Shown piece after piece: positions 9,031 through 17,413 of a stretch of 62,595 nucleotides of DNA. Position 1 is the first letter of the stretch. The number at the start of each line of letters is the position of its first letter. A model generated the notes under the pieces. The model was not told the origin of the DNA. It searched no databases and worked only from the letters and a program-made list of their open reading frames with translations. The stretch spans positions 1 to 62,595 of the forward strand of contig JAPLAM010000106.1 of NCBI GenBank assembly GCA_026393275.1, read 5' to 3'. Origin of the DNA: Arthrobacter sp. Lineage in GTDB: Bacteria; Actinomycetota; Actinomycetes; Actinomycetales; Micrococcaceae. A program made the position numbers and the translations under genes.

Positions 9031-9549
9031 ATGAGCACTCTACCCAGCATGGATCCCGGCGTCTTCGCGGCGGACTTGAAGGCGCAATTCGACGCGTTCC
9101 TTGACGAGCACCGATCCGCCCTCCACGGCTGCCTTGACGGGCTAAGTGAACAGGAAGCCCGGGCTTCCCTGGTCCCCTCGCGCACGACGCTGCTGGGGCT
9201 GGTCAAGCACGCAACGTTCGTGGAAAAGGTCTGGTTCGACGAAGCCGTCACGCGGCGGAGCCGCCAAGAGATCGGCATTCCGGCGACCCCGGATGAATCC
9301 TTCGTCCTCGAAGACTGCGACACCATCGCCGGCGTCCAGGCTGCGTACCGCCGGGCCTGCGGGGAATCACGCGCCCGGACCGCGCCGCTGGGGCTGGACG
9401 AGCTGGTCAGCGGAAACCGGCGCGGACCGCTGCCGCTGCGGTGGGTCTATCTGCACATGCTGCGGGAACTCGCCCAGCACTGCGGACATGCCGACATCCT
9501 GCGCGAGCAGCTCCTCGCGGCGCGCGCCCCTGACCTAAACAGCAACTAA
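9031..9549 (+). CDS. DinB/DUF664 family protein
   Basis: 172 aa helical bundle. The pattern (LVKHATFVEKVWF, LRWVYLHMLRELAQHCGHADILRE) with three spaced His residues, including HCGHAD near the end, matches the DUF664 branch of the DinB superfamily. Members bind a divalent metal through these His residues and several are mycothiol- or bacillithiol-dependent transferases. The substrate is unknown. It is divergent from the AAA ATPase gene and its stop overlaps the lipoate ligase stop in convergent orientation by four bases. Confidence 0.78.
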   Translation: MSTLPSMDPGVFAADLKAQFDAFLDEHRSALHGCLDGLSEQEARASLVPSRTTLLGLVKHATFVEKVWFDEAVTRRSRQEIGIPATPDESFVLEDCDTIAGVQAAYRRACGESRARTAPLGLDELVSGNRRGPLPLRWVYLHMLRELAQHCGHADILREQLLAARAPDLNSN

Positions 9550-10304
9550 ACCCGCAGGCTGCCGAAGTCGCCGTAGTCCAGGGCGGCGTAGCGGCCGTAG
9601 GCGCCCAGCACGGCTGCCTCGATGGCGTCCACGTCCAGGTGCGGGACCAGGTCGTTGACCGCTCCCGCCGTCGCCGGGTCCCAGTCAAGGCCCAACGCCG
9701 CGTAGCTGGCCTCAAGCACTGCCTTGATCGGCGCGGAGTTCTCCACGATGATCACCGAGCTGAACAGCCAGCCGCCGGACACCACGCGCTGGGCGGTGCC
9801 GATCAACTTGAGCAGCTGCGCGGGGGTGCTGGACGTGCCCGGGGTGCTGCCGTGGACGCTGAACTCCCCGGGGCAGTATTCGCCCGGAATCTCCCCGACG
9901 GCGGCCTCCACTCCGGCGTCGCGCAGTGCCTGCGCCAGCAGTTCGCCGAAGAGCGAAAAGCGGCCCTTGGCCCCGGCAATCGCATCGGCGTGCGGCTCCA
10001 GATGGTCGATCACGAGGGTCCCCTCGTGGTACCCGGCGGCCCGGCCGCCGGCCTTCCGGACCAGGGGCTCGAACCCCAATTCCCGGCAGGCCCGCGCGGC
10101 GGCGTCGAACCCCGGCAGGTGCGTGTCCCGCTGACCGAAGGCCACCGTAGGTGCGGGCCGGTACAGCCGCAGCAGGGGGCCCACCGCGCCGGTCTTCACG
10201 CGCTGCAGCAGTCCCAGCGCAAAGTCCAGGTCCTCCGCCGCTCCGAGGGAGTGCTCCTGGCGGTACACCGTCAGGGTCCGGGGTGCGGCCGCGGGCTGCT
10301 GCAT
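9546..10304 (-). CDS. Lipoate--protein ligase family protein
   Basis: 252 aa, single BPL/LplA/LipB-type domain. LLRLYRPAPTVAFGQRDTHLPGF, VRKAGGRAAGYHEGTLVID and the segment around PGEYCPGEFSV are the substrate-pocket motifs of lipoyl/octanoyl transferases; the motif KLIGTAQRV supplies the conserved Lys. It presumably acylates the E2 subunits of 2-oxoacid dehydrogenases. ATG 10304 is preferred because GGGAG lies about ten bases upstream. Its start is only about 16 bases from the divergent DUF2177 gene. Confidence 0.82.
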   Translation of the reverse strand: MQQPAAAPRTLTVYRQEHSLGAAEDLDFALGLLQRVKTGAVGPLLRLYRPAPTVAFGQRDTHLPGFDAAARACRELGFEPLVRKAGGRAAGYHEGTLVIDHLEPHADAIAGAKGRFSLFGELLAQALRDAGVEAAVGEIPGEYCPGEFSVHGSTPGTSSTPAQLLKLIGTAQRVVSGGWLFSSVIIVENSAPIKAVLEASYAALGLDWDPATAGAVNDLVPHLDVDAIEAAVLGAYGRYAALDYGDFGSLRV

Positions 10305-10320
10305 GTTGTTATGCTCCCTT

Positions 10321-10704
10321 ATGGTCATTCTGCAATTCTTCGTGGTCGCCGCGGCGTTCGCCGCAATCGACGCCGTCTGGCTCAAGTCGATGAGCAAGTT
10401 CTACCGCCGGCACCTCGGCCATCTGATGGCGGACAAGCCCCATCTAGGGTACGCCGTAGTGTTCTACGTGCTGTACATCGCCGGGATCCTGTTTTTTGCC
10501 CTCCGTCCGGCGCTCGACGGCGGCAGCTGGCTGACCGCGCTGGGCTACGGGGCCGCGCTGGGCGGATTCGCGTATGCCACCTATGACCTCACCAACGCCG
10601 CGACGCTGAAGAACTGGCCGCTGCCGATTGTCGTGGCGGACATCCTCTGGGGCGCGTTCCTGACCGGCCTGGCCACCGTCGTCGGCTGGCTCGTCTTCCA
10701 CTAG
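10321..10704 (+). CDS. DUF2177 family membrane protein
   Basis: 127 aa with four hydrophobic segments and the family pattern IDAVWLKSM...FYRRHLG near the N-terminus and YATYDLTNAATLKNWP in the third quarter. DUF2177 proteins are small integral membrane proteins of unknown function. Two starts are possible, ATG 10303 and ATG 10321; homologues begin near the second, which I use. Neither has a convincing ribosome site. Confidence 0.8.
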   Translation: MVILQFFVVAAAFAAIDAVWLKSMSKFYRRHLGHLMADKPHLGYAVVFYVLYIAGILFFALRPALDGGSWLTALGYGAALGGFAYATYDLTNAATLKNWPLPIVVADILWGAFLTGLATVVGWLVFH

Positions 10705-10720
10705 CCGGGCGGCGCCGGCT
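10703..10720 (+). terminator. Short hairpin after the DUF2177 gene
   Basis: AGCCGG, six bases, CCGGCT, followed by TTC. The stem is short but sits exactly at the stop codon of the DUF2177 gene, facing the convergent thioesterase gene. Confidence 0.35.
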
Positions 10721-10732
10721 TTCGAGCGGGCG

Positions 10733-11536
10733 TCAGGACCTGCGCAGCGTCAAAATTTGCTCCGCACGCCCGAAGGGGCCCTGCAGATCATGCAGCACTG
10801 TGGAGGTCAGGCCGATGCCGTCCGTGCCGAAGGTGACCTCGTTGTCCAGGCCCAGCCATTCCCCCTCGGGACGGCGGTACATGTGGATCTGCAGGTCCAG
10901 GTTGGGGAACGAGTAGCTGCCCTTGCCCGGCGGAACCCGGGCGGCAATCCCGTTGGCCGTGTCCACCAGGCCAATCAGCCGGGCCAGATCGCTGCTGTCC
11001 GCCCGGTCCGTGAGCGGGTAGTCGGTATGCAGCCAGACGGTGCCGGAGCCTGCACGGTGGCCCTCGGCGATGCGCATCTTAAGTGAGGCGATGTAGCCGC
11101 CCGGCCAAACCTCCGCGGCGTCGTACGGCTCGCAATCCTCCGGAGCCGGGATTCGGGGGTCCTCGAACGCGGCGATGGCAGAGGTGTCGGAGGTGATCAT
11201 CCGCCAGGCCGTGGCCCGGATGGCCACGCGGCCGCCGGCCACCAGTTCGGACTGCAGCAGTTCGATGGTGCGTCCGGGGCGCAGCGTCGTGGTGGTGACT
11301 TCGAACTCGCCGCCCGGGATGAGGCCAAGGATCTCGTAGCTGATCCGGGCCATCCGCATGTCCTCGCGCGGCTCGTGCCGGGCGAGGCAGTCGGCCATGA
11401 TGCCGGACGCCGGCGCCATGTGCTGTTCGTGCACGTTCCAGGCTCCTTGGGCGTGGATGGTGGAGCGGAAACGCCCCTCCCCCAACGCCTCATAGTAGAA
11501 ATCACCCTCGGCCAGCACAGGTAGTTCAGCAGTCAA
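10733..11536 (-). CDS. Thioesterase-like (double hot-dog) protein
   Basis: 267 aa. The sequence contains two hot-dog halves, with GRTIELLQSELVAGGRVAIRATAWRM typical of TesB-like acyl-CoA thioesterases and a second half ending in SSTVLHDL-type residues (LTSTVLHDLQGPFGR). Members hydrolyse acyl-CoA thioesters in the cytoplasm; chain length is not predictable here. It follows the CPBP protease gene by 23 bases on the same strand, so they may be co-transcribed. Confidence 0.75.
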   Translation of the reverse strand: MTAELPVLAEGDFYYEALGEGRFRSTIHAQGAWNVHEQHMAPASGIMADCLARHEPREDMRMARISYEILGLIPGGEFEVTTTTLRPGRTIELLQSELVAGGRVAIRATAWRMITSDTSAIAAFEDPRIPAPEDCEPYDAAEVWPGGYIASLKMRIAEGHRAGSGTVWLHTDYPLTDRADSSDLARLIGLVDTANGIAARVPPGKGSYSFPNLDLQIHMYRRPEGEWLGLDNEVTFGTDGIGLTSTVLHDLQGPFGRAEQILTLRRS

Positions 11537-11559
11537 CGTCGACCCTTTCGCTTCATCAA

Positions 11560-12363
11560 TCAGAGAATCCCCACCACCCTATCGCCTGAGCCCGCCGCCT
11601 CTTCGCGGTGCCCTGGCCCGGCGGACGCGCCGGTCACCTCGCCGGGGCTGGCCGACCCGCCGGCCGGGCGGCGGCGCAACAGGACCAGGCCGAAGACCAA
11701 CAGGACGACGTCGCCGCCAATCATGATGCCCCAGCGCCAGGCGCTGCTGACGTCGCCGAGCTGGAGTGCGATGTCCGAGACGGCGTGGATGAGCACCAGC
11801 GGCCAGATCGACGAGCCTCGCATCCGCAGGGCGGCCAGTCCGAATCCGGAGCAACTGGCCCCGACCACCTGGGCGGCCGTCACGACCGGGTTCGCTCCGA
11901 AGGCGATGTTGCACAGGTGCATGAGACCAAACAGCACGGAGGCGAGGCCGGCTGCCCGCAGCGGGGTCCAGGATGCGAGGGCCTTAAAAATCACCCCGCG
12001 GAACCACAATTCCTCGTAGACGCCGGTGGCCAGATATCCCACCAGGATCACGGCGGTCGCCGCCGCCCCGACGTCCTTGATCCCGCCGGCAAAGGGCGCT
12101 ATCGCCAGGACCACGGGAACGGCCAGGAGGGCGCCCCGCCATCGTCCGGAGGTGAAGACGTCGCGGCTGCGGAATGCGACGTAGCCGGCTGCGGCCACGG
12201 CCAGGGCGAGCACGGCAATGAACCGTTGTTTCATGGGTTCGAGATCCGGCGCCAGCCAGCCAAGCAACAGCGCGGAGCCGAGGGTGGCTGCCGCGGCGGC
12301 TGCGGCCAGCAGCAGCGCCGTGGCGAACGGACGGGGGTAGGCGGGTGCGGTCAGGGTGCTCAT
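11560..12363 (-). CDS. CPBP family intramembrane metalloprotease
   Basis: 267 aa, multi-spanning. The Abi/CPBP motifs are clear: EELWFR at 117-122, FGLMH at 145-149 with HLCN, and a third His in LIHAVSD. Bacterial CPBP proteins are relatives of the CAAX prenyl endopeptidase Rce1 and have roles ranging from bacteriocin immunity to regulated proteolysis. Start ATG 12363 is behind AAAGGA; the frame upstream is spurious. The gene lies 77 bp after the DUF1453 gene in a possible three-gene run with it and the thioesterase. Confidence 0.85.
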   Translation of the reverse strand: MSTLTAPAYPRPFATALLLAAAAAAATLGSALLLGWLAPDLEPMKQRFIAVLALAVAAAGYVAFRSRDVFTSGRWRGALLAVPVVLAIAPFAGGIKDVGAAATAVILVGYLATGVYEELWFRGVIFKALASWTPLRAAGLASVLFGLMHLCNIAFGANPVVTAAQVVGASCSGFGLAALRMRGSSIWPLVLIHAVSDIALQLGDVSSAWRWGIMIGGDVVLLVFGLVLLRRRPAGGSASPGEVTGASAGPGHREEAAGSGDRVVGIL

Positions 12364-12440
12364 GACGGATCCTTTGCATGGGTGCGGAGAGGCGGGGTGC
12401 TGAACGACTTGGACGGGGGTTTGTTTGTACGGCCTAGGTT

Positions 12441-12998
12441 TCAGGCGGGGATAACGGGCAACCGGGGCGCGGCATGGCTGGCGCCACCGCCGCCCGGGAG
12501 AGCGCGGACCGGGAGGGCGCGCCAGCGCAGGGCGGTGACCAGGACGCGTGAGCCCACCATGGCCAGGGCCATGACGACGAAGGCCGCTGTCCATGATTCG
12601 CCGCCGGAAATGTGGTTGCTGATTGAGAAGTCCCGGACGGCACCCGAGGCCCACCCGGTGGCGGCTTCGGCGAAGCCGATGCGGCCGCCGATCACGAGGA
12701 TCCAGAGCAGGGCGTAGGCGGCACCGGCTCGGCTGGCGACGGAGCCGTCGGACCGTCGCTCCAGGCGCATGAAGATGCCCGCCACGATGCCCAGCGCGGT
12801 GCCGGCGCAGGCCCCAATGGCGGCGAGCGCTGTGTCGTTTCCGAGGGCTGGCGCGTCTGGCAGGAGCAGGATGCCGGCAAGCAGGGCGAGGGCGAGGGGA
12901 AGCACCAGCCGGCGGCCGGTGACCGTCCGGGTGCCCAGGTTGCTGCCGAGAATAAAGACCAGCAGTCCGAGGTTCAGAAGCCATTGTGCGGTAGTCAT
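12441..12998 (-). CDS. Membrane protein, DUF1453/CcdC-like
   Basis: 185 aa with about five hydrophobic helices; the layout (short N-terminal helix, RLERRSDG loop, long middle helices) resembles the DUF1453 family, whose function is unknown. ATG 12998 is the first start that yields a membrane-protein N-terminus. It lies between the LuxR-type response regulator and the CPBP protease, all on the minus strand, and could be a target or partner of that two-component system. Confidence 0.6.
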   Translation of the reverse strand: MTTAQWLLNLGLLVFILGSNLGTRTVTGRRLVLPLALALLAGILLLPDAPALGNDTALAAIGACAGTALGIVAGIFMRLERRSDGSVASRAGAAYALLWILVIGGRIGFAEAATGWASGAVRDFSISNHISGGESWTAAFVVMALAMVGSRVLVTALRWRALPVRALPGGGGASHAAPRLPVIPA

Positions 12999-13110
12999 GG
13001 CTCCAAGGTACTGACGCGGACTCCGCGGCGATTCGGCCCCCCGGTGGAACCTGTCGTCCGGTTCTCCACCCGTGGGTGGAGGACGTGGGTGGAGGCGCGG
13101 GTGGGGCCCT

Positions 13111-13785
13111 TCAGCCGGTGGCGATCCCCTGGCGGAAGGCGTAGGCGACCAGTTGCGCCCGGTCCCGCAGGGCGGTCTTAGCCAGCAGGTGGTTGATGTG
13201 GGTCTTGACCGTGGAGTCGGAGACGAAGAGCCGGCCGGCGATTTCAGTGTTGGACAACCCCTCCGCAATGAGTGCCAGGACGTCCAGTTCCCGCGGGGTA
13301 AGCCCACCGGGCGCCGCCGCCGGCAAGCCCGGAGCGGCCAGAGCCTTTCCTGCACCGTGCCCCAGCGCCTCCAACAGCCGCCGCTGCACCGTGGGATCCA
13401 ACTGTGCCTCCCCGGCGGCGACCGTCAGCAGCGCCTTCCGGATCTCTTCGGCGTCGGCGTCCTTGGTCAGGAAGCCCTTCGCGCCGGCCCGGAGGGCGGA
13501 AAACACCCAGTCATCGTCCGCGAAGGTGGTCAGCACCACCACCCCGCACGAGGGCTCCTCGCGGCCGAGGATTGCCGTGGCCTCAACCCCGTTCAGGACC
13601 GGCATGTGCAGATCCATGAGGACGACGTCGGGATGCAGCCGTCCGGCTTGGCGGACGGCATCCGCGCCGTCCACTGCAATACCGACAACGCTGATTCCGT
13701 CGAGGAACCCGAGGATCATGGCCAGGCCGTCCCGGACCACTTTTTGGTCGTCCACTATCAGCACCCGCACTTGCCCGTCGCCCAT
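13111..13785 (-). CDS. NarL/LuxR-type response regulator
   Basis: 224 aa: receiver domain with acidic pocket at residues 11-13, phosphorylation Asp58 (DVVLMDLHMP) and Lys in GFLTKDA, then a LuxR-type helix-turn-helix (LTPRELDVLALIAEGLSNTEIAGRLF region). It is a DNA-binding transcription factor. ATG 13785 has AGGAGGG upstream. The cognate kinase is the divergent gene beginning at 13868, only about 80 bases away, an unusual arrangement because such pairs are normally co-directional. Confidence 0.92.
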   Translation of the reverse strand: MGDGQVRVLIVDDQKVVRDGLAMILGFLDGISVVGIAVDGADAVRQAGRLHPDVVLMDLHMPVLNGVEATAILGREEPSCGVVVLTTFADDDWVFSALRAGAKGFLTKDADAEEIRKALLTVAAGEAQLDPTVQRRLLEALGHGAGKALAAPGLPAAAPGGLTPRELDVLALIAEGLSNTEIAGRLFVSDSTVKTHINHLLAKTALRDRAQLVAYAFRQGIATG

Positions 13786-13854
13786 CCGCCGTGTTCCCTC
13801 CTGAGTGGTGTTGTGGCCCAGCATTTCACGGGGATGCTGGCTGGTCACGGACCG

Positions 13855-13860
13855 TATGAT
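13855..13860 (+). promoter_or_regulatory. -10 element for a probably leaderless kinase mRNA
   Basis: TATGAT lies seven bases before ATG 13868, the distance expected when the transcript begins at the A of the start codon. No ribosome site precedes that ATG and no good -35 is visible. Leaderless mRNAs are common in actinobacteria. Confidence 0.4.
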
Positions 13861-13867
13861 TCCAGTC

Positions 13868-14995
13868 ATGACGTCTTCCCGGCAATGGCTGATCCCCCTG
13901 GGTCTAGCCATGGTGGCACTTGTGGTGGCCAGCGCGGCGCTGGGCCCGGTGGGGTTCTCGACCGGCGGCGCCGGCATGTTCAACGCGGCCGCCGCGGCGG
14001 CCTTCACGGCCGCAGCTGTGCCTTACCTGCTCCGCGACCGGCTGTCGCAGCCTGCCTACGTGGTCCTGATGGTGGTGATGGCTGCCGCGGTAGTGGGGAT
14101 GCGTGCAGCCGATCCGGCCGCCGAGGTCACCGCCCTCTTCCTGATCGCGGCGTTTGCGCCGCTGCGGCCGCCGCGGCTCCTGCTGCCGGCGCTGGTGCTG
14201 CTTGCCGCCTGCGCAGTCAACGTCGTACAGCTGAGTACCGGCCAGGGCGTGGTCTCCCTGGTCCTTGCAACGGATGCAGGTGCGGCGTTCTTCTTGTTGG
14301 TGGGAGTGCTGTTGCGGCGGGAGAAGGAACAGCGGGAGCGGATCTCCGTGCTCTTACGGCAGGTGGAGGCTGGCCGCGAGGCTGAACGCACCGCTGCCGC
14401 GGCCGCCGAACGGGCGCGGTTGGCACGTGAGATGCACGACGTGCTGGCACACACCCTGTCCGGACTGTCGCTGCACTTGGAAGGATCCCGGCTGCTGGCT
14501 CGCGGCGCAGGGGCGGACCCTCGCCTCCTAGGGTCGCTGGACCGGGCCGGCGCCCTGGCCAAGTCCGGGCTCGCCGAGGCGCGCCGAGCCGTCCTGGCCC
14601 TGCGTGACGATGAGGCCCCGGGCCCCGGCCTGCTGCAATCGCTCATCGATCAGCACCGCGATGCTGCGTCCGGCCGGCTCAGGTTCAACTCCCGGGGCGA
14701 GGCGGTACCGCTCCCCCCGGAGGCGGCGCTGGCACTCTACCGGACGGTCCAGGAAGCGCTGTCCAACGTGCGCAAGCACGCACCCGGAGCCGACGTCGAC
14801 GTCGACCTCAGCTGGGAGCCGGCGGCGGTGCGGCTCACGGTGACGGACAGCGGCGCGGCCGGCGGCGCGGCGACGGGCGGCGGCGCGGGATTCGGTCTCA
14901 ACGGAATGGCTGAACGGGCACAACTCGCCGGCGGTACCGTCGAGGCGGAGCCGCTGGGCAGCGGATTCCGGGTCCGTCTCACGATCCCCGTCTGA
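13868..14995 (+). CDS. Sensor histidine kinase, NarL-partner (HisKA_3) type
   Basis: 375 aa. About five N-terminal membrane helices (residues 8-148), a coiled linker (150-185), the HisKA_3 box AREMHDVLAHTLSG with His190, and a C-terminal HATPase domain with the N-box ALSNVRKHA and the GFGLNGM glycine motif. This is the DesK-like class that pairs with LuxR-type regulators, here the divergent gene at 13111-13785. The start may be ATG 13868 or ATG 13856; the -10 position favours 13868. Confidence 0.88.
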   Translation: MTSSRQWLIPLGLAMVALVVASAALGPVGFSTGGAGMFNAAAAAAFTAAAVPYLLRDRLSQPAYVVLMVVMAAAVVGMRAADPAAEVTALFLIAAFAPLRPPRLLLPALVLLAACAVNVVQLSTGQGVVSLVLATDAGAAFFLLVGVLLRREKEQRERISVLLRQVEAGREAERTAAAAAERARLAREMHDVLAHTLSGLSLHLEGSRLLARGAGADPRLLGSLDRAGALAKSGLAEARRAVLALRDDEAPGPGLLQSLIDQHRDAASGRLRFNSRGEAVPLPPEAALALYRTVQEALSNVRKHAPGADVDVDLSWEPAAVRLTVTDSGAAGGAATGGGAGFGLNGMAERAQLAGGTVEAEPLGSGFRVRLTIPV

Positions 14996-15133
14996 CCGCC
15001 GCCACGGTGGCGGCAACCGGGTTCTTCGACACTCCCGGGAACACAATCTGCGGCGCCGCGTTCCCAACCGATGCGCGGGACTGGGTAGACTCGGGATCAG
15101 GATTATCCGACTATTCTGCGAAGAGGTGCTCCA

Positions 15134-15829
15134 CTGATCCGAGTCATCAGCTACAACCTCCGCAAGCACAAGGCCAGCGGCGAACTGGAGGCCCTAGCCC
15201 GAGACTACGAGATCGACGGACTGTGCCTCCAGGAGTGCGACACCCAAGATCTGCCCGAAAGCATCGGCGGCCTGCACCTGGCGGAGGCCACGAGAGGCAA
15301 CCGGCTGGGCCTGGCGATCTACTACCGCAAGGACCGTTTCACTGCCGGCGAGTCCAAGACGTTTGCGCTGAAGAAGTCGCTGCACGACCGCGTGCTGGCA
15401 CCTGCGCACGAGCGGCTCATCGGCACCCGGGTCGTGGACAACGAGACGGATCACGACCTGGTCCTCGCGTCCTTCCATGCGGCCCCGCTGACGGCATCGA
15501 ATTCGCTGCGCCGGAACCAGATCCACGCCGCGCACGCGGAATTGCTGGGCATGGGCGCGGGTCTGATGACGCTCATGGTGGGCGACTTTAACTATCCGTT
15601 CTTCACCAAGTACCTCACCGAGCAGATGAAGGACGCCGGATACGAGCTCTCGCTCAGCGACCGACGGACCTACACCCGGTACAAGGTCTTCAAGGGCCAC
15701 TTCGACTTCGCGACGTCCCACGGCCTCATGATCGAAAACGTCGAAACGCTGCCGCGCGGCGCCTCGGACCACCTCCCCATCCTCATCTCGGCCGAATACG
15801 GCCAGGGCCCGGGGTCTGCGGAGAGCTGA
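15134..15829 (+). CDS. Endonuclease/exonuclease/phosphatase family protein with CTG start
   Basis: 231 aa of an EEP-fold hydrolase: ISYNL near the N-terminus, LQECD with the catalytic Glu, MVGDFN, and the closing ASDHLPI with the catalytic Asp-His. Substrate could be nucleic acid or a phosphoester. The N-terminal strand can only be included if translation begins at CTG 15134, which has AGAGGTG five bases upstream; there is no ATG, GTG or TTG between the in-frame stop TAG (15086-15088) and the motif. A start at the internal ATG 15392 would delete the catalytic Glu. Confidence 0.75.
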   Translation: MIRVISYNLRKHKASGELEALARDYEIDGLCLQECDTQDLPESIGGLHLAEATRGNRLGLAIYYRKDRFTAGESKTFALKKSLHDRVLAPAHERLIGTRVVDNETDHDLVLASFHAAPLTASNSLRRNQIHAAHAELLGMGAGLMTLMVGDFNYPFFTKYLTEQMKDAGYELSLSDRRTYTRYKVFKGHFDFATSHGLMIENVETLPRGASDHLPILISAEYGQGPGSAES

Positions 15830-16144
15830 GGGGCGCCGGCCCTTCGGGCTGATCAACATACCCTTCCTAGTCGACGTCATGGCCGCCGATTCCTTTGGCG
15901 TGTGCGGCCTCGGAGCCGTAGATAGCCATCCAACAGGTTGCCGGGCACGAGCCGTCATGCCCTGCCGTCATCCCTTGCGTTGGCGGGAACGCGAGCAGCA
16001 CGTGGTCTTTTGCACCCGCTGCTTCGCCCGAATTGCGGGCAGCGCGTAACTTATCCGGCTCCGCCGACGATTACCCACGTGGCTGGCTGGCCGAGTCTCC
16101 CTTGGCGGCGCCGGGAGCCGGCCCTGACGACAAAGGAATCCGAC
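15830..16144. other. Gene-poor stretch with a possible tiny Cys/His ORF
   Basis: 315 bases between the EEP gene and the first phosphoesterase. The only candidate is a plus-strand frame 15879-16049 (56 aa) with a CRH...CTRC Cys/His pattern that could bind zinc, but it lacks a ribosome site. A shorter start at ATG 15957 is possible. I see no clear promoter, terminator or riboswitch. Confidence 0.3.
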
Positions 16145-17413
16145 GTGAACTTTTCAAGACGCAGCTTTTTGGGCGTGGCCGGGACCACTGCCACCACCGC
16201 TTTAGCCGCCGGCGGTACGCTCCGGACCGCAGCTGCCGCAACGCCGGGGCTGCCGGCACCCGCCGCCTCCGGAATCGACCACATCATTGTGGTGATGATG
16301 GAGAACCGCTCCTTCGACCACTTCCTCGGCTGGATGCCCGGGGCCAACGGGAAGCAGTCCGGACTGAGCTACATTGACCGCTACGGCATCCCGCACTCGA
16401 CCTACCACCTGACCGATTTCCAGGGCTGCGGCCATCCGGACCCGGACCACTCGTACGAGGGTGGCCGGATCCAGTACAACAACGGCAAGAACAACGGCTG
16501 GCTCCGGGCCGGCGAGAACGACGAGTTCGCCGTCGGGTATTACGACGCCGCCGATCTGGACTTCTGGCGGCAGGCCGGACCCGACTGGACGGTCTGCGAC
16601 CAATACTTCGCCGCAACCATGGCCGAAACCTACCCCAACCGGTTCTACCAGCACGCCGCGGCCACCGACCGGATGCATAACTCCACGGTCACCAGCACGC
16701 TGCCCACCATCTGGGACCGGCTGGCGGCCGCCGGAGTGTCCGGCAAGTACTACTACGGCGACATCCCTTTCACCGCGCTCTGGGGCACCAAATACCAGGG
16801 CATCTCGCACCACTACGCCGAGTTCCTCACCGACTGCTCCGCCGGGACGCTGCCCGCCGTGACCTTCGTGGACCCGCGGTTCACCGACGAAGGCTCCGGC
16901 ACCTCAGGGGACGACCACCCGCACGCCGATATCCGCTCCGGCGAAACGTTCCTCGCCGAGGTGTACAACGCGGTCACGTCCGGCCCGGGCTGGGCGAACA
17001 CCATGCTGGTGGTCAACTACGACGAGTGGGGTGGCTTCTACGACCACGTCGCACCCACGACAGCCCCGGACGCCAGCCCCGACACTGCACTGCGCGGCTT
17101 CCGGGTTCCGTCCGTGGTGGTCTCGCCCCGCGCCCGGCGCCGGTACGTCGCCCACGACGTCTACGACCACACCTCGGTCCTCAAGGCCATCGAATGGCGC
17201 TGGAACCTGCCGCCGCTGACACCGCGGGACAAAGCCGCCCGCAACATCGCCGAAGTCCTGGACTTCGGCGCACCGGCCAACCTGAACGCTCCCAAGTACC
17301 TCGTCCCGCCCTTCGCGGCCGGGCCTGCCTGCACCCCCGTGGGCCCGCCTCCGGCCGAGGAATGGTCCGGACTCAAACAGAAAGCACTCGCCGACGGATG
17401 GAAGCTCCCGTGA
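16145..17413 (+). CDS. Tat-exported phosphoesterase (phospholipase C / acid phosphatase family)
   Basis: 422 aa. A twin-arginine signal (RRSFLG, residues 5-10) is followed by the PF04185-type phosphoesterase domain: HIIVVMMENRSFDHFLG with the catalytic-site Asn, then DPRFTDEG, DDHPHAD and VVNYDEWGGFYDHV. Members cleave phospholipids or phosphomonoesters outside the cell. GTG 16145 follows AAAGGA. There are no C-terminal accessory domains as in long phospholipases C. The stop overlaps the next phosphoesterase start by four bases, so both are one transcript. Confidence 0.88.
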   Translation: MNFSRRSFLGVAGTTATTALAAGGTLRTAAAATPGLPAPAASGIDHIIVVMMENRSFDHFLGWMPGANGKQSGLSYIDRYGIPHSTYHLTDFQGCGHPDPDHSYEGGRIQYNNGKNNGWLRAGENDEFAVGYYDAADLDFWRQAGPDWTVCDQYFAATMAETYPNRFYQHAAATDRMHNSTVTSTLPTIWDRLAAAGVSGKYYYGDIPFTALWGTKYQGISHHYAEFLTDCSAGTLPAVTFVDPRFTDEGSGTSGDDHPHADIRSGETFLAEVYNAVTSGPGWANTMLVVNYDEWGGFYDHVAPTTAPDASPDTALRGFRVPSVVVSPRARRRYVAHDVYDHTSVLKAIEWRWNLPPLTPRDKAARNIAEVLDFGAPANLNAPKYLVPPFAAGPACTPVGPPPAEEWSGLKQKALADGWKLP

